The position numbers and the translations under genes are program-made. From NCBI RefSeq assembly GCF_000321225.1, contig NW_004450396.1:4504302-4568301 (forward strand): 64,000 nt of DNA, read 5' to 3'. This document shows positions 46,706-59,049 of this stretch, piece after piece. Every line of letters starts with the position of its first letter. Positions within the stretch are counted from its first letter, which is position 1. Below the pieces are notes generated by a model. The model did not search any database, had not been told where the DNA came from, and was given only the letters and a program-made list of their open reading frames with translations. The DNA comes from Odobenus rosmarus divergens (taxonomy: Eukaryota; Chordata; Mammalia; Carnivora; Odobenidae).

Positions 46706-46948
46706 AGAGGCAATACAATGAAGTAGTTAAGTACACAGACCCCAGAACCAAATTACTTGAATATTACTTCAAATGTTGCACTTACTTCTTATATGACCTT
46801 GAGCAAGATAAAGTTATTTGTGTGCCTCAGTTTCCTCATCTGTGAAATGGGATATAAACAGAATCTACATTTTAAGGGTATTATAAAGATGACATGAGAA
46901 ACTGCTCAGAAAGGACCTAGAAATGCTGGCACTTAATAAATTCTTTAA
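46706..46948 (+). repeat. MIR SINE, nearly full length, sense
   Basis: The tRNA-like head region (CAATGAAGTAGTTAAGTACA) is followed by TATATGACCTTGAGCAAGAT, GTGCCTCAGTTTCCTCATCT, GTGAAATGGGATATAAACAG, GGGTATTATAAAGATGACAT, and GCTGGCACTTAATAAATTCT. All MIR blocks are in order. This is the best-preserved MIR here. Confidence 0.85.
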
Positions 46949-47794
46949 AAAATAATGATTATTACCATAATCAGAGCCTTATTATATATGTTTACTAAAT
47001 TTCAGTTTCCTGCAGAAGAACACAATTACCACATAGTTAAATGGGGATGAGGGTTGGTATAATTATTATTTCATTTGCCTTTTGTGAAAATCTCTGTGAC
47101 ATCAAAACACTGGAATGACAAGAACAAAAACAGAGCCTTGGAAAAACAAAAATATGTTCATGGAATAGTAAAAAATCTAGGTAGTCCACAGCATAACATT
47201 ATTCTAATATCCTATTAATTATTAATTAACATTAATGAACTAAATTCTCATATTTTGCCTTAACATAAAGATGAAATATATTGGAACACTTGACTTAATC
47301 TTTTATATAATAGTTATATAGTATTATACAATACTTAAATAAACAACTATATACCATGGCAATGTGTTTCATGTATTCATTTTAATAAATACACCACTAG
47401 GTAGCAAAGTTTCAGAAATCTTTTTACCCTGGAGGACAGGCAGTGGAGCTAAGGCATTGTCCAGAATAATTCTTCTACTAGAGAAGCAAGTGGTGACCCT
47501 GAATTGCAAGAAGTTTATGTGCTGTCTTAGTACTTTTGTTCTGTAGATAGAAGTGGCAAGGATCTAACTACCATGACATCTAAGAGTCTCTTGCATTATA
47601 AGGAATTTAGAGTTGCTTTCTTAAAAGCATTAATTAAGTATTAAAGGAAATGTTACAACATCTATGATGAATAATTAAGCAAAGATTGAATATGTTTATT
47701 GTAAGTAGAAATCCACTTCCAGTGACCTTGCTGATAATGATAGAGTGAAATAATTTTAAAAACCATTCTTTGACAACTATAAGACATCAATGAA
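46949..47794. other. AT-rich unique DNA, no feature seen
   Basis: No repeat or gene recognised. Confidence 0.5.
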
Positions 47795-49490
47795 AAAAAA
47801 AAATGGAGAACCACAAAAGACCCAAAATAGACAAAGAAGGACTAGAGGAAAGACAAAAAAATACAAAACCTGGAGGCATCACACTTCTTGATTTCAAACT
47901 CTATTCCAAAGCTATAGTAATCAAAATCATACGGTATCAGCATAAGAACAGGCACACAGACCAATTGGACAGAATTGAAGGCCCAGAAATAAATCCACAC
48001 ATAATATGGTAAACTAATCCTCCATAAGGGTGCCAAGAATATACAATGGGAAAAGGAAATTTTGAGAATACTTGATATTCACATGCAAAAGAATGAATTT
48101 GAACTCTTATAACCTATACAAAAACTAACTCAAAATTAATTAAAGACTTAAATGTAAGACCTGAGACCAAAGACTAGAAGAAAACATAGCGGGTAGTCTT
48201 CTTGACATCAGTCTTGGCAATGATATTTTCACTATTTCACCAAAAGCACAGGCAACAAAAGCAAGAATAAACAAATGGGACTATATCAAACTAAAAATCT
48301 TCTGTATATAAAAGGAAATAATCAAGAAACTGAAAAGGCAACCTACAGAATGAGAAAAAATATTTGCAAACCATATATCTGAAAAGAGGTTAATATCAAA
48401 AATATATAAGGAACTTACCCAACTTAATAGCCAAAAAAAAAACCCCACAAGTAACTTGATTAAAAAATGGGCAAAGGACCTGCATAGACATTTTTCCAAA
48501 GAAGACATACAAATAGGCAGCAGGTATATGAAAGAGCTCAACATCACTAATCATCAGGGAAATGCAAATCAAAACCACAATGAGATACCATGTCTGTACT
48601 AGAGATTTGCCATAAAGACGGGATAACAAGTGTTGGTGAGGATGAGGAGAAAAGGGAAACTTGTGGACTGTTGGTGGGAATGTAAATTGGTCCCACCACT
48701 ATGGAAAACACAGTGGAGTTGCCTCAAAAAATTAAAAATGGAACTGCAAAAAAATAGAACTACCATATGATCCAGCAATCTGATTTCTGGATATGTGTAT
48801 CCAGAAGAAATGAAACCAGTACCTCAAAGACTCTCTGCATTCCCATATTCATTGCAGCATTAGTCACAATAGCCAAGGCATGGAAACAACTTAGTGTCAA
48901 TTGATAAATGAATGGATAAAGAAAGTATACTCCATATACACAATGGATTATTATTTTGCGATAATAAAGAAGGAAATTTTGCCATTGCAATAACGTGGAT
49001 GAACCCAGAAGACAGTATGCTAAGACAGACACAGAAAGTCAAATACTGTATGATCTCACTTATATGAGAATCTGAAAAAGTCTAAGTTGTAGAACCAGAG
49101 AGTAGACTGGTGGTTGTCAGGGATTGTGGGTGGGGTAGAGGAAATGGGGGAGAGTGTTAATCAAAGAGTACAAATTTTCAGGTATAAGATGAATAAGTGC
49201 TTGGGATTTAATGTAAAGCATGATGATTATAGTTAATAATACTGTACTGTATCTTTGAAATCTGCTAAGAGAGTAAATCTTAAGTGTTCTCACCACAGTC
49301 ACACACAAAAGGTAACTATATGAGTTAATGTATATGTTAATTAACTTGATTATGGTAATCATTTCACATTATGTATTAAATCACCATGTTGTACAATTAA
49401 AAAAAATCACATTGTACAACCTAAATATGGACAATTCTTATTTGTCAATCTCACCTCAATAAAGCTAGAAAGAAAATCACTTTTAATTTT
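47795..49490 (+). mobile_element. L1 (L1MA type), 5'-truncated, sense
   Basis: ORF2 from downstream of the reverse transcriptase core to the end, plus 3' UTR: GAACCACAAAAGACCCAAAA, TATGGTATCAGCA-like block (ACGGTATCAGCATAAGAAC), AAAGAAGACATACAAATAGG, ACCACAATGAGATACCATGT, TGTTGGTGGGAATGTAAATT, CATATGATCCAGCAATCTGA, ATGATCTCACTTATATGAGA, GGTTGTCAGGGATTGTGGGT, TTAAATCACCATGTTGTACA and ACCTCAATAAAGCTAGAAAG. An AATAAA lies near the end, at 49459-49464. Frameshifts break ORF2; the longest remnant (47803-48012) covers about 69 residues. Confidence 0.92.
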
Positions 49491-49995
49491 TACTAATGGA
49501 CTAAAAGTTTCAACTAAGTTTTACTTAAGCTCTTCACTCTATTCTCTCCCAGAACTTCAAAAATATTTTTTTTGAAAAATTCTCTTAAAATGCTCTCTAG
49601 GCTGAAATAGTTTCACAAACATTTTCATGTTTATACTCACCTTGTAAATTCAGAACCCCAGGCAGCTGTCAGGCTGGTTACCAGTGAATTAATATTGTCA
49701 ACTGTTGCAGGTTGCTATTTTAAGGTCACCGTGCAGTGTATACTTTTTAGAGACCTAATGTGATGCCATAGAAAAGTTGATTATACTTCCATGTAAAGAC
49801 GGGCTTGGAGATTCTCTGATCCTTAAATCATCCCTTTAACCATATTTTAGTTCATTATAAATGGAAATTACCATGTAGAGGAATACCTGCCATTTTCTGG
49901 TTGATCCTTTTCTAACTAATGGATCATGTCATTCACAGGTCAGAATATATCCTCAGCTCTTAGCATTTCCATGACTTTAGACTCATTGAGAAACT

Positions 49996-50117
49996 TTTTT
50001 AAAATAGTTGCCATGCTCAGTACGGAGCCCAGCGTGGGGCTCAACTCACAACCACGAGATTATGACCTGATGCGAGATCAAGTTAGATGCTCAACCAACT
50101 GAGCCATGCAGGTGCCC
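49996..50117 (-). mobile_element. CAN-SINE, shortened, antisense
   Basis: Minus-strand head GGGCACCTGCATGGCTCAGT, TGGTTGAGCATCTAACTTGA, then GTTGTGAGTTGAGCCCCACG and CTGGGCTCCGTACTGAGCAT. The CT-rich body is missing and an A/T-rich tail follows directly. Target duplication TGAGAAACT is seen at 49987-49995 and 50118-50126. It is older than the others by its divergence. Confidence 0.8.
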
Positions 50118-51265
50118 TGAGAAACTATTTTTGAAATATTTCATCTGTTGCTAACTTTAATGAGTAGAAAATGTGACACAAAACACACTGAAAATAAACA
50201 AAGTAGCTTTTTATGTGGCCTTCACTAGGATTGGTCTCTCATAAAGGCTCTATTCAGTAGAACCTTAGTTTTCCAGCATTCTAGGGTTCTAGAGCAAATT
50301 CTGGTGCTGAGGCTTACGTATATGTATGTAAAAACTTCCTGTCACCCAGTCAATCTCACTGACATTTTCTGTTTCCTATTCATGGTTATTTTTTTCTTTC
50401 TTGGTATGGCAGGTATTCCTGGATATTTATACATTTGTAACCATTAGAGAAAAAAAGGAAAAACACCTTAAAGAAGACAAATCAAGAGACCTGATAGATT
50501 GGAAATCACCAGCAACCTAGAAATAGCTACACACTTGTTAGCACACTTTTAGTGATGAAAAGCAATTTTTATCATTAACTTGGATTTACTAACTTCTTAA
50601 AATGCTGATGCTGTATGGTGCTTTACAAATTTTTTAGATAAAACAGGATAAGACATAATCTTTTTCCTAACTTAAATCTTATTTTTCAGTCATGAGCCAA
50701 ATTTTTCTAGCTAAATGAATTAAAAAATAATATAAATCCATTGCCACTGCCTAAGATACAGCACATATTCTGTTATTGTCTCATTGTCTCCTTGGTCACT
50801 GATGAACCAACATCAATCTATTTTTCTGAATCACTCCTCTGTGTGATCCAAAGCTACTTCCTTGAGAATTTTATCCTGCTTCTTCTATTAAGGAGAATGA
50901 TCTTGAGATCTCACATTAGTTAGGTTAGTGTTAATAGAAGTAGTGATGTTGCAAATTAACTGCTTTACAACTTCTGTGGGTTTCAGTGAAATTAGGACCA
51001 ATCCTTTCTCTCAATGACCGTGTCCTCTACATTCCTGAATTTGGCTGTATGTTGCCACTCACATTCTTCACAGCTTTTTTTTTTTTTTTCCATTTTGGTG
51101 TGGCAATTCATTTCCTTAGTAAAAGCAAGAAAATACAGTTGTATATGAGGATACGTGATATTATTTGGTTAAAAAAATCCATTATTGTTTTTGTTGGTCT
51201 TTCAACCTTTTACTTAAACTTCAAGCAAAACTGACTTTCATTTTGCCAAAGAATATCCTGCAAAT

Positions 51266-51269
<4 letters not shown>

Positions 51270-51317
<48 letters not shown>
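51270..51317. repeat. (TA)n(CA)n microsatellite
   Basis: About 19 uninterrupted TA units pass into about 6 CA units, followed by ATATATATACAC. Confidence 0.93.
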
Positions 51318-51521
51318 TATATATACACAAGCCTTATAATTTCAAATCTAAATAATGGTCATCATCATAAACCTTATATAATTTGCTTTTCATTATTTAT
51401 ATGTATTTTGTCATTGGTATTGCATCCCCAGTTCAAAGAACACTTGTCTATTTCTTACCTTTCTTATTTATTGATAGTTTATTTGCACAACTATGTACAA
51501 CTCTTAAATGTATATTTATAT

Positions 51522-51547
51522 GTTTATTTATTTATTTATTTATTTAT
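51522..51547. repeat. (TTTA)n microsatellite
   Basis: Six TTTA units in an AT-rich setting with no SINE attached. Confidence 0.88.
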
Positions 51548-51969
51548 ATATTCTCATTCAATCATATAAAATAAAATCTCACAAGGTATTAGTCCCTGGC
51601 CACCACCTTTGTATATTCCTAATATATTTTTGTCAGGGATTATTTGGCATATTTAATCTTCTATATTTTAAAATCATGAGTGTCAGACTGCTCTAGCCAC
51701 CAAAGAAATTCTTGTGAACTCAAAAATACACAGACCATATTTTTTGAGGATTCAGTTTCAAAATAGAGCTAGTTTTCACTGAGCCCCATAAACCAAGGAA
51801 TCTTCTCTTAATTTGTGTCAATATGAATTCCAGTCATTGAACTATTCTTTAAGTTCGTTAAAAGAGCATAATGAACTTTTAGAAAGCTTATTTTTTACCG
51901 TTCCTTTTAGTAATTGTTATTAAGAAATCTTGTGTAAGTATATATCTGTTGAAACAATTTTTAATAAAA

Positions 51970-52985
51970 TGATTTTTCTGATTATAATGCAATTCAGTTT
52001 CATTGTAAAAATTCATAAAATCAGAAAAATACAAAGAAAATAAAAATCATCCGTATCTCACCAGACAGGAAATCACCATTATTTTAAAAATGTATATCTA
52101 TAAATAAGCATTTTTAATGTAATTGAGAAACTATAGGTTAGTTAATTTTTTCTCTTAATAGTATATAATGTGATCTTTTTTTTGGAATGAGTTGTTTCTT
52201 TCTTTTTTTTAATTTTATTTTATTATGTTATATTAGTCACCATACAACACATCATTAGTTTTTGATGTAGTGATCCACAATTCATTGTTTTCATGTAACA
52301 CCCAGCGCTCCATGCAGTATGTGCCCTCCTTAATACCCATCACTGGGCTAACCCATCACCCCACCCCCCTCCCCTCTAAAACCCACAGTGTTTCCCGGAG
52401 TCCATAGTCTCTCATGGTTTGTCTCCCCCTCTGATTTCTCCCCCTTCATTTTTCCCTTCCTTCTCCTAATGTTCTCCATGCTATTCCTTATGTTCCACAA
52501 ATAAGTGAAACCATATGATAATTGACTTTCTCTGCTTGACTTATTTCACTTAGCATAATCTCTTTTAGTCCCATCCATGTTGATGCAAAAGTTGGGTATT
52601 CATCCTTTCTGATGGCTGAGTAATATTCCATTGTATATATGGACCACATCTTCTTTATCCATTCATCTGTTGAAGGGCACCTCGGCTCTTTCCGCAGTTT
52701 GGCTATTATGGACATCACTGCTGTAATGTGATCTTTAATGCAACAGCCATCATATGAGGCTTCCATAATTTATTTAATAAATGCCCCCATTCTTGGACAT
52801 TTAGCTTGTTTTCATGTCTTTCACAATGATGCAACAAACATCCTTGAAAATAAATGTTCATGTGGTTTTCTGTTTTAGATACATCATCTTGAGTTTAACT
52901 ACTGAGTCAAAGATTTGCATTTCTGCCTACACTCTGCCTCCTCTTAGTGATTTAGTACTTTGGGTTGCCCTAATTTCCTTCTGTA
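51970..52985 (-). mobile_element. Old L1 (L1ME type) 3' end, split by a younger L1
   Basis: Left part: AAAATACAAAGAAAATAAAA, ATCATCCGTATCTCACCAGA, CAGGAAATCACCATTATTTT. Right part, after the nested L1: TTGGACATTTAGCTTGTTTT, AACATCCTTGAAAATAAATG, then CTGAGTCAAAGATTTGCATT. Together they read as one antisense L1ME 3' end. Confidence 0.58.
52179..52723 (-). mobile_element. Carnivoran L1 3' end with target duplications
   Basis: Antisense L1 3' UTR (ATTAGTCACCATACAACACA, CATTAGTTTTTGATGTAGTG, TACCCATCACTGGGCTAACC, GTCTCTCATGGTTTGTCTCC) passes into the ORF2 C-terminus (AATATTCCATTGTATATATG, TCTTTATCCATTCATCTGTT, GTTTGGCTATTATGGACATC). TAATGTGATCTTT is perfectly duplicated at 52166-52178 and 52724-52736. 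Between the L1 poly(A) and the left duplication, about 20 bases (52184-52203) are followed by a second A-run on the minus strand, as in a 3' transduction. It is strongly 5'-truncated. Confidence 0.93.
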
Positions 52986-52989
52986 AAGC

Positions 52990-54734
52990 CAGAAAGTGAT
53001 GTGAAAAACTAATTTACAAAGGATATTGTTAGCTTATATGAGTTTTCCCTTTCCTCTTGCTTGCTCAATTGTCTTAGGCCAATTCTGTGAAACAGACTAC
53101 ATAGGCAGATTTATTTGCAGAAGGGTTAGTGGGAAATACTCTCAGCAGCAACACCAGAAGCAAGTTTGAACAGAAGGAGAGGAACTGCGATGGACTAACA
53201 GTCTTCAGTTGTCCCAAGGACATTACAGGAGCTCAGGTGGCACTACAGGATTTTCTTGAATTGAAGTGCCTCTCTGTACCCCTTTCTGCCTCTGCCCCCC
53301 ATCCATTGACCACTGGTTCTTAGATCAAGGGCTGCCCCACATGGGTCGAGCCTTGGGCAAGGCAGTGGATGTGCTCAGCAGCTGGATGAGATGAGCGCCT
53401 AATCCCAAAGTGGAGGTCTGGGCAGTGAAGTACTGGGTGTTCGGTACCTCGGCTCCATGGATTTTGGGTTATCAACCAAGAAGTGAGATGTATGTCAAAA
53501 AGAAATGATTCTCCATTAGGAAAATGTTAGCCTTCCCTGGCACCTGATTTGGAAGATGTATTTGAGAAGGTTCTTTCTCAAATTTCTTCCACCTCTTTCT
53601 CAGAATCTTGCTCTAGAATTCAAAATAACATTTACTTGTAGCATTATTGATGAAGGAGTGACATTAGTGACAATAAACACTACATATTTTATATACCAGT
53701 GCTGCCAGTTTGAGTTTACTGCATGAACAAATCTCACTGTGAAAATAATTGTTACTGATTATATAACAAAGTGACTTACTATATTTAACCATTAAACCAA
53801 ATTTTGATAATTAAAAACATTATGTGAACTTTTAATGAACTCCCCCCCCCACAATAGTCTACTTGTAATTTTTATTAAATATTTATTGGCTAGAGAGTTT
53901 TGTTTGGGGACAGTTTAATTGCTGTTGTACATGGTTGTACTTGGTAAATATTCAGATTGTTTCTATTCTCTAAGATGAAAATTTAGCATCATTTAGCAGC
54001 ATTAAAATACTTAGTAAAAGCACAGCTCTTTGTTGCCATATTTTATAAGTGCAGAGATGAGGGTAAATATGGAAAGAGTTATTTAGAGTACATTCTACTC
54101 TGTATCTCCCACTGAATGTACATATAAATCCTGGACAGAATGCATAGAGCAGATATTTGAGGACTGTAAAAAATAAATAGTAGCAGATGTAGAAGAAGAT
54201 GAGAATCTGAAGTCCCACTAAATTGGTGGTAAGTTCACCATTTTTTTCCTTGAATGCTCTGGCTTAGATTCAAGGCAGCTGAAATCTGTAAGGAGTGGCA
54301 GCTAGAACTCCAAAATTTTCCTAGTTTAGACTCCAGGTGAAAGAAAGTGGTCTTCTGCAAGTGCTCAGGGTGGCAGTGAAGATTCACAGATGTTTCAAAC
54401 TCTGAGGGAAGGGAACTTTTTTCTTTGATTGGAGGATATATGGTCCCAAGAAAGTAGGACAAACTCTTACTGCTATTTTTTCTCTTTCTATCCACTTCCC
54501 ACTTGTTCCAGATGTGGATGCAGTCACAGGGAGTGAGTGGCAGAGAGGGGTAAACAGATGCCAGATTTTTAGTTGGAGGAGTGGAAAGGAGAGCTTTAGG
54601 GAACCAGAAAGTGGGGTGGGGTTTGGGGGTGGACATGAGGGATAGCATGGGGGAGAAATTTGGGAAAGGGACTCCATAGATTGTTTATGAATTTCTGAGA
54701 TTACTCCAAGAAACTGCCAAACTGATAGCACCAT
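52990..54734. other. Mostly unique DNA
   Basis: No gene was identified. 53120-53480 is GC-richer and has an LTR-like texture (CATGGGTCGAGCCTTGGGCA, GCTCAGCAGCTGGATGAGAT) but I cannot place it in a family. Overlapping minus-strand frames at 54235-54746 (137 and 120 codons) are open in two frames at once because stops are rare in a purine-rich plus strand. No known domain is seen. Confidence 0.35.
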
Positions 54735-54937
54735 TTGCTCTCTCAACCAAAATATATGAGTGTTCCAGTTGTTCTACAGCCTCATCAACACTTGGTATTG
54801 TCTGTCTTTTTTAATTTTAGTCATTCCATTGCATACATGTACTGACATATCATTGTAATTTTAATTTACATTTCCCTAATGACTAATGATGTTGAACATA
54901 TTTCATTTGCTTTTTTGGCTAGTCATATATCTTCTTT
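54735..54937 (-). mobile_element. Old L1M, left part of a split element
   Basis: Antisense ORF2: CAGCCTCATCAACACTTGGT, ATTTACATTTCCCTAATGAC, TTTTTTGGCTAGTCATATA. The element continues at 61146 after the large nested L1. Confidence 0.72.
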
Positions 54938-55339
54938 TTAAAAAAAATTAAATTCAAGTTAGTTAACACACAGTGTAGTGTTGGTTTTAGGACTCGAATT
55001 TAGTGATTCATCACTTACATGTAACACCCAGTGCTCATCCCAGTAAGTGCCCTCCTTAGTGCCCATCACCCATTTAGCCCATCCCCTACCCACTTCCCCT
55101 CCAGAAACCTTCAGTTTGTTCTCTATATTTAAGAGTCTCTTATGGTTTACCTCTCTCTCTGTTTTTATTTTATTTTTCTTTGCCTTCTCCTATGTTCATC
55201 TGTTTTGTTTCTTAAATTCCACATATTTTGAGTGAAATCATATGATATTTGTCTTTCTCTGACTGACTTATTTCACTTAGCACAATACATTCTAGCTCTA
55301 TCCACATTGTTGCAAATGGCAAGATTTCATTCTTTTTGA

Positions 55340-58300
55340 TTGCTGAGTAATATTCCATTGAATATATACCACATCTTCTTTATCCATTCATCAGTTGATG
55401 GACATTTAGGCTCTTTCCATAGTTTGGCTATTGTTGATAGTGCTGCTATAAACATTGGGGTGCATGTGCCCCTTCAAATCAGCATTTTTGTATCCTTTCA
55501 ATAAATACTTAGTAGTGCAATTACTGGGTGGTAGGGTAGTTCTATTTTTAACTTTTTGAGGAACTCCATACTGTTTTCCAGAGTGGTTGCACCAGTTTGC
55601 ATTCCCACCAGCAGTGTAAGAGGGTTCCCCTTTCTCTGCATCCTCACCAACACTTGTCATTTCCTGACTTGTTAATTTTAGTCATTCTGACAGATGTGGG
55701 ATGGTATCTCATTGTACTTTTGATTTGTATTTCCTGATGACGAGTTATGTTGACCATCTTTTCACGCATCTGTTAGTTATCTGGATGTCTTCTTTGGAAA
55801 AATGTTCATTCATGTCTTCCGCCCATTTCTTAACTGGATTATTTGTTTTTTGGGTGTTGAGTTTGACAAATGCTTTATAGATTTTGGGATATTAACCCTT
55901 TATCTGATATGTCATTTGCAAATATTTTCTCCCATTCCATCAGTTGGCATTTAGTTTTGTTGATTATTTCCTTTGTTGTGCAGAAGATTTTTATCTTGAT
56001 GAGGTCCCAATAGTTCATTTTTGCTTTTGTTTGTCTTGCCTCCAGAGACGTGTCTAGTGAGAAGTTACTGCAGTCAAGATCAAAGAGGTTGCTGCCTGCT
56101 TTCTCCTCTGTTTGGTTTGATGGTTTCCTGTCTTAAATTTAGGTCTTTCATCAATTTTGAATTAATTTTTGTGTATGGTGTAAGAAAGTGGTCCAGTTTT
56201 GTTCTTCTTCGTGTTGTCCAGTTTTCCCAACATCATTTGTTGAAGAGAATGTCTTTTTTCTATTGGATATTCTTTCCTGCTTTGTTGAAGATTAGTTGGC
56301 CATACAGTGTGGGTCCATTTCTGGGTTTTCTATTTTGTTCCATTAATCTGTGTGTCAGTTTTTGTGCCAGTACCATATTGTCTTGATGATGACAGCTTTG
56401 TAATACAGCTTGAAATCTGAAATTGTGATGCCTCCTGCTTTGCTTTTTTTTTTTTTAACATTACTTTGGCTATTCAGGGTCTTTTTTGGTTCCATACAAA
56501 TTTTAGAATTGTTTGTTCTAGCTCTGTGAAAAATGCTGGTGTTATTTTGATAAGGATTGCATTAAATGTATAGATTGCTTTGGGTGTTATGGATATTTTA
56601 ACAATATTTGTTCTAATCCAAGAGCATGGAATATTTTTCCACTTCTTTGTGTCTTCTTCAGTTTCTTTCATAAGTGTTCTATAGTTTTCAGGGTATAGAT
56701 CTTTTGCCTCTTTGGTTAGGTTTATTCCTAGGTATCTTATGATTTTTGGTGCAATTGTAAATAAATGGGATTGACTCCTTGCTTTCTCTTTCTGCGGCTT
56801 CCTTATTGGTGTATAGAAATGCAACAGATTTCTGTTCATTGATTTTATATCCTGCGAATTTGCTGAATTCATGTATCAGTTCTAGCAATTTTTTGGTGGT
56901 CTTTTGGGTTTTCTACATAGAATATCATCTGCAAAGACGGAAAGTTTGACTTCTTCCTTGCCAGTTTGGATGCTTTTTATTTCTTTTTGTTGTCTGATTG
57001 CTGAGGCTAGGACTTCCAGTACTATGTTGAACAACAGCAGTGAGAGTGGACATCCCTGTCATGTTCCTACCTAAGGGGAAAAGCTCTCAATTTTTCTCTA
57101 TTGAAGATGTTATTAGCTGTGGGTCTTTCATATATGGCCTTTATGATATTGAGGTATGTTCCTTCTATCCCTACTTTCTTGGGGATTTTTATCAAGAAAG
57201 GATGCCGTATTTTGTCAAATGCTTTTTCTGCATCTATTGAGAGGATCATATGGTTCTTATCCTTTCTTTTATTAATGTGGTATATCACGTTGCTTGATTT
57301 GCAGATATTGAACCACCCCTACAGCATAGGAATAAATCCCACTTGATCATGGTGAATAATACTTTTAATGTACTGTTGGATTTGATTAGCTATTATCTTG
57401 TTGAGAATTTTTGCAACCATGTTCATCAGGGATATTCGTCTGTAATTCTCCTTTTTAGTGGGGTCTTTGTCTGGTTTTGGAATCAAGGTAATCCTGGCCT
57501 CATAGAAAGAGTTTGGAAGTTTTCCTTCCATTTCTATTTTTTGGAACAGCTTCAAAGAATAGGTGTTAATTCTTTAAATGTTTGGTAGAATACCCCTGGG
57601 AAGCCATTTTGTCCTGGACTCTTGTTTGTTGGGAGATTTTTGATTACTGATTCAATTTTTTTGCAGGTTATGGGTCAATTCAAATTTTCTATTTCTTCTT
57701 GTTTCAGTTTTGGTAGTTTATATGTTTCTAGGAATTTATCCATTTCTTCCAGGCTGCCCAATTTGTTGGCATATAATTGCTCATAATATTCTCTTATAAT
57801 TGTTTATATTTCTGCGGTGTTGGTTGTGACCTCTGCTCTTTCACTCATGATTTTATTTATTTGGATCTTTTCTCTTTTCTGTTTAATAAGACTGGCTAGG
57901 GGTTTATCAATTTTGTTAATTCTTTCAGAGAATCAGATCCTAGTTTTGTTGATCTGTTCTACTGTTTTTTTTTTTAATTTCTATATCATTTATTTCTGCT
58001 CTAATCTTAATTATTTCCCTTATGCTGGTTTTAGGCTTTGTTTGCTGTTCTTTTTCCAACTCCTTTGGTTGTAAGTTTAGGTTGTGTATTTGAGGCTTTT
58101 CTTGCTGCTTGAGGAAGGCCTGTATTGCTATGTACTTCCCTCTTAGGATCCCAAAGGTTTTGGGCTGTCATGTTTTCATTTTTATTTGCTTCCATGTATT
58201 TTTTTTATTTCTTCTTTAATTTCCTGGTTAACCCATTCATTCTTCAGTAAGATGTTCTTTAACTTCCATGTATTTGTGGTCTTTCCAATTTTTTTCTTGT

Positions 58301-59010
58301 GGTTGACTTCAAGTTTCATAGTGTTGTGGTCTGAAAATATGCATGGTATGATCTCAATCTTTTTGTACTGGTTGAGGCCTGATTTGTGACCCAGTATGTG
58401 ATCTATTCTGGAGACTATTCCTTGTGCACTTGAAAAGAATGTATATTCTGCTGCTTTAGGATGAAATGCTCTGAATATGTCTGTTAAGCCCATCTGGTCC
58501 AGGGTGTCATTCAAAGCCATTGTTTCCTTGTTGATCTTCTGCTTAATCATCTGTCCATTGCTGTGAGTGGGATGTTAAAGTCCCCTACTATTATTGTATT
58601 ATTATCAATGAATTTCTTTAATTTTGTTATTAATTGATTTATATATTTGGCTGCTCCAAAGTTGGGGGCATAAATATTTACAATTGTTAGATCTTGTTGG
58701 ATAGTCTCCTTTATTAGGATATTATGCCCTTCTTCATCTCTTATTACAGTCTTTAATTTAAAATCTAGTTTGTCTGATATAATTATGGCTACTCCAGCTT
58801 TCTTTTGATGTCCCCCTTAACAGGATTGATGGTTCTTCACCCCCTCACTTTCAATCTGGAGGTGTCTTTGGGTCTAAAATGAGTCTCTTGTAGATAGCAT
58901 ATTGATGGGTCTTGTTTTTTTGTCTATTCTGATACCTTGTCTTTTGATTGGAGCATTGAGTCCATTTACATTCACAGTAATTGCTTATAGATATGAATTT
59001 AGTGCCATTG
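55340..59010 (-). pseudogene. L1 ORF2 remnant (endonuclease/reverse transcriptase)
   Basis: In minus-strand order: an N-terminal endonuclease start (NVNGLNAPIK-like, about 58935-58975); endonuclease end at 58182-58550 with RIDHI and the catalytic SDH; reverse transcriptase at 57067-57555 (motifs [29 protein letters not shown]); the catalytic FADD at 56924-56935; a downstream domain at 56474-56872 ([29 protein letters not shown]); and a C-terminal part near 55406-55660. These pieces lie in different frames. Bases are missing right after FADD relative to the usual FADDMILYVENP wording, which breaks the frame in the active-site region. The full protein is normally about 1,270 residues. Confidence 0.86.
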
Positions 59011-59049
59011 TATTACTCGTAAAGTCGCTGTTCCTGTAGATTGTCTCTC

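Larger units (their letters stand above)
50127..51965. other. AT-rich unique DNA with microsatellites
   Basis: No gene was seen. The 134-codon plus frame at 51165-51569 is produced by the TA and TTTA repeats and is not a gene. Confidence 0.45.

Noticed and set aside
2914..50117. Direct repeats spaced through the window that might look like an array or CRISPR
   Set aside because: They are dispersed SINEs of about 200 bp in both orientations with different flanks. The genome is clearly mammalian.
51165..51569. 134-codon plus-strand frame
   Set aside because: It is encoded by TA, CA and TTTA microsatellites (runs of I/Y and L/F/I/Y). No gene-like features.
54235..54746. Overlapping 137- and 120-codon minus-strand frames
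   Set aside because: Both frames are open together because the plus strand is purine-rich and stop codons are rare. No domain, and proline/serine-rich chance composition.
56021..58389. Several plus-strand frames of 66-121 codons
   Set aside because: They are the antisense shadows of L1 ORF2; the coding sense is the minus strand, and that is itself broken.
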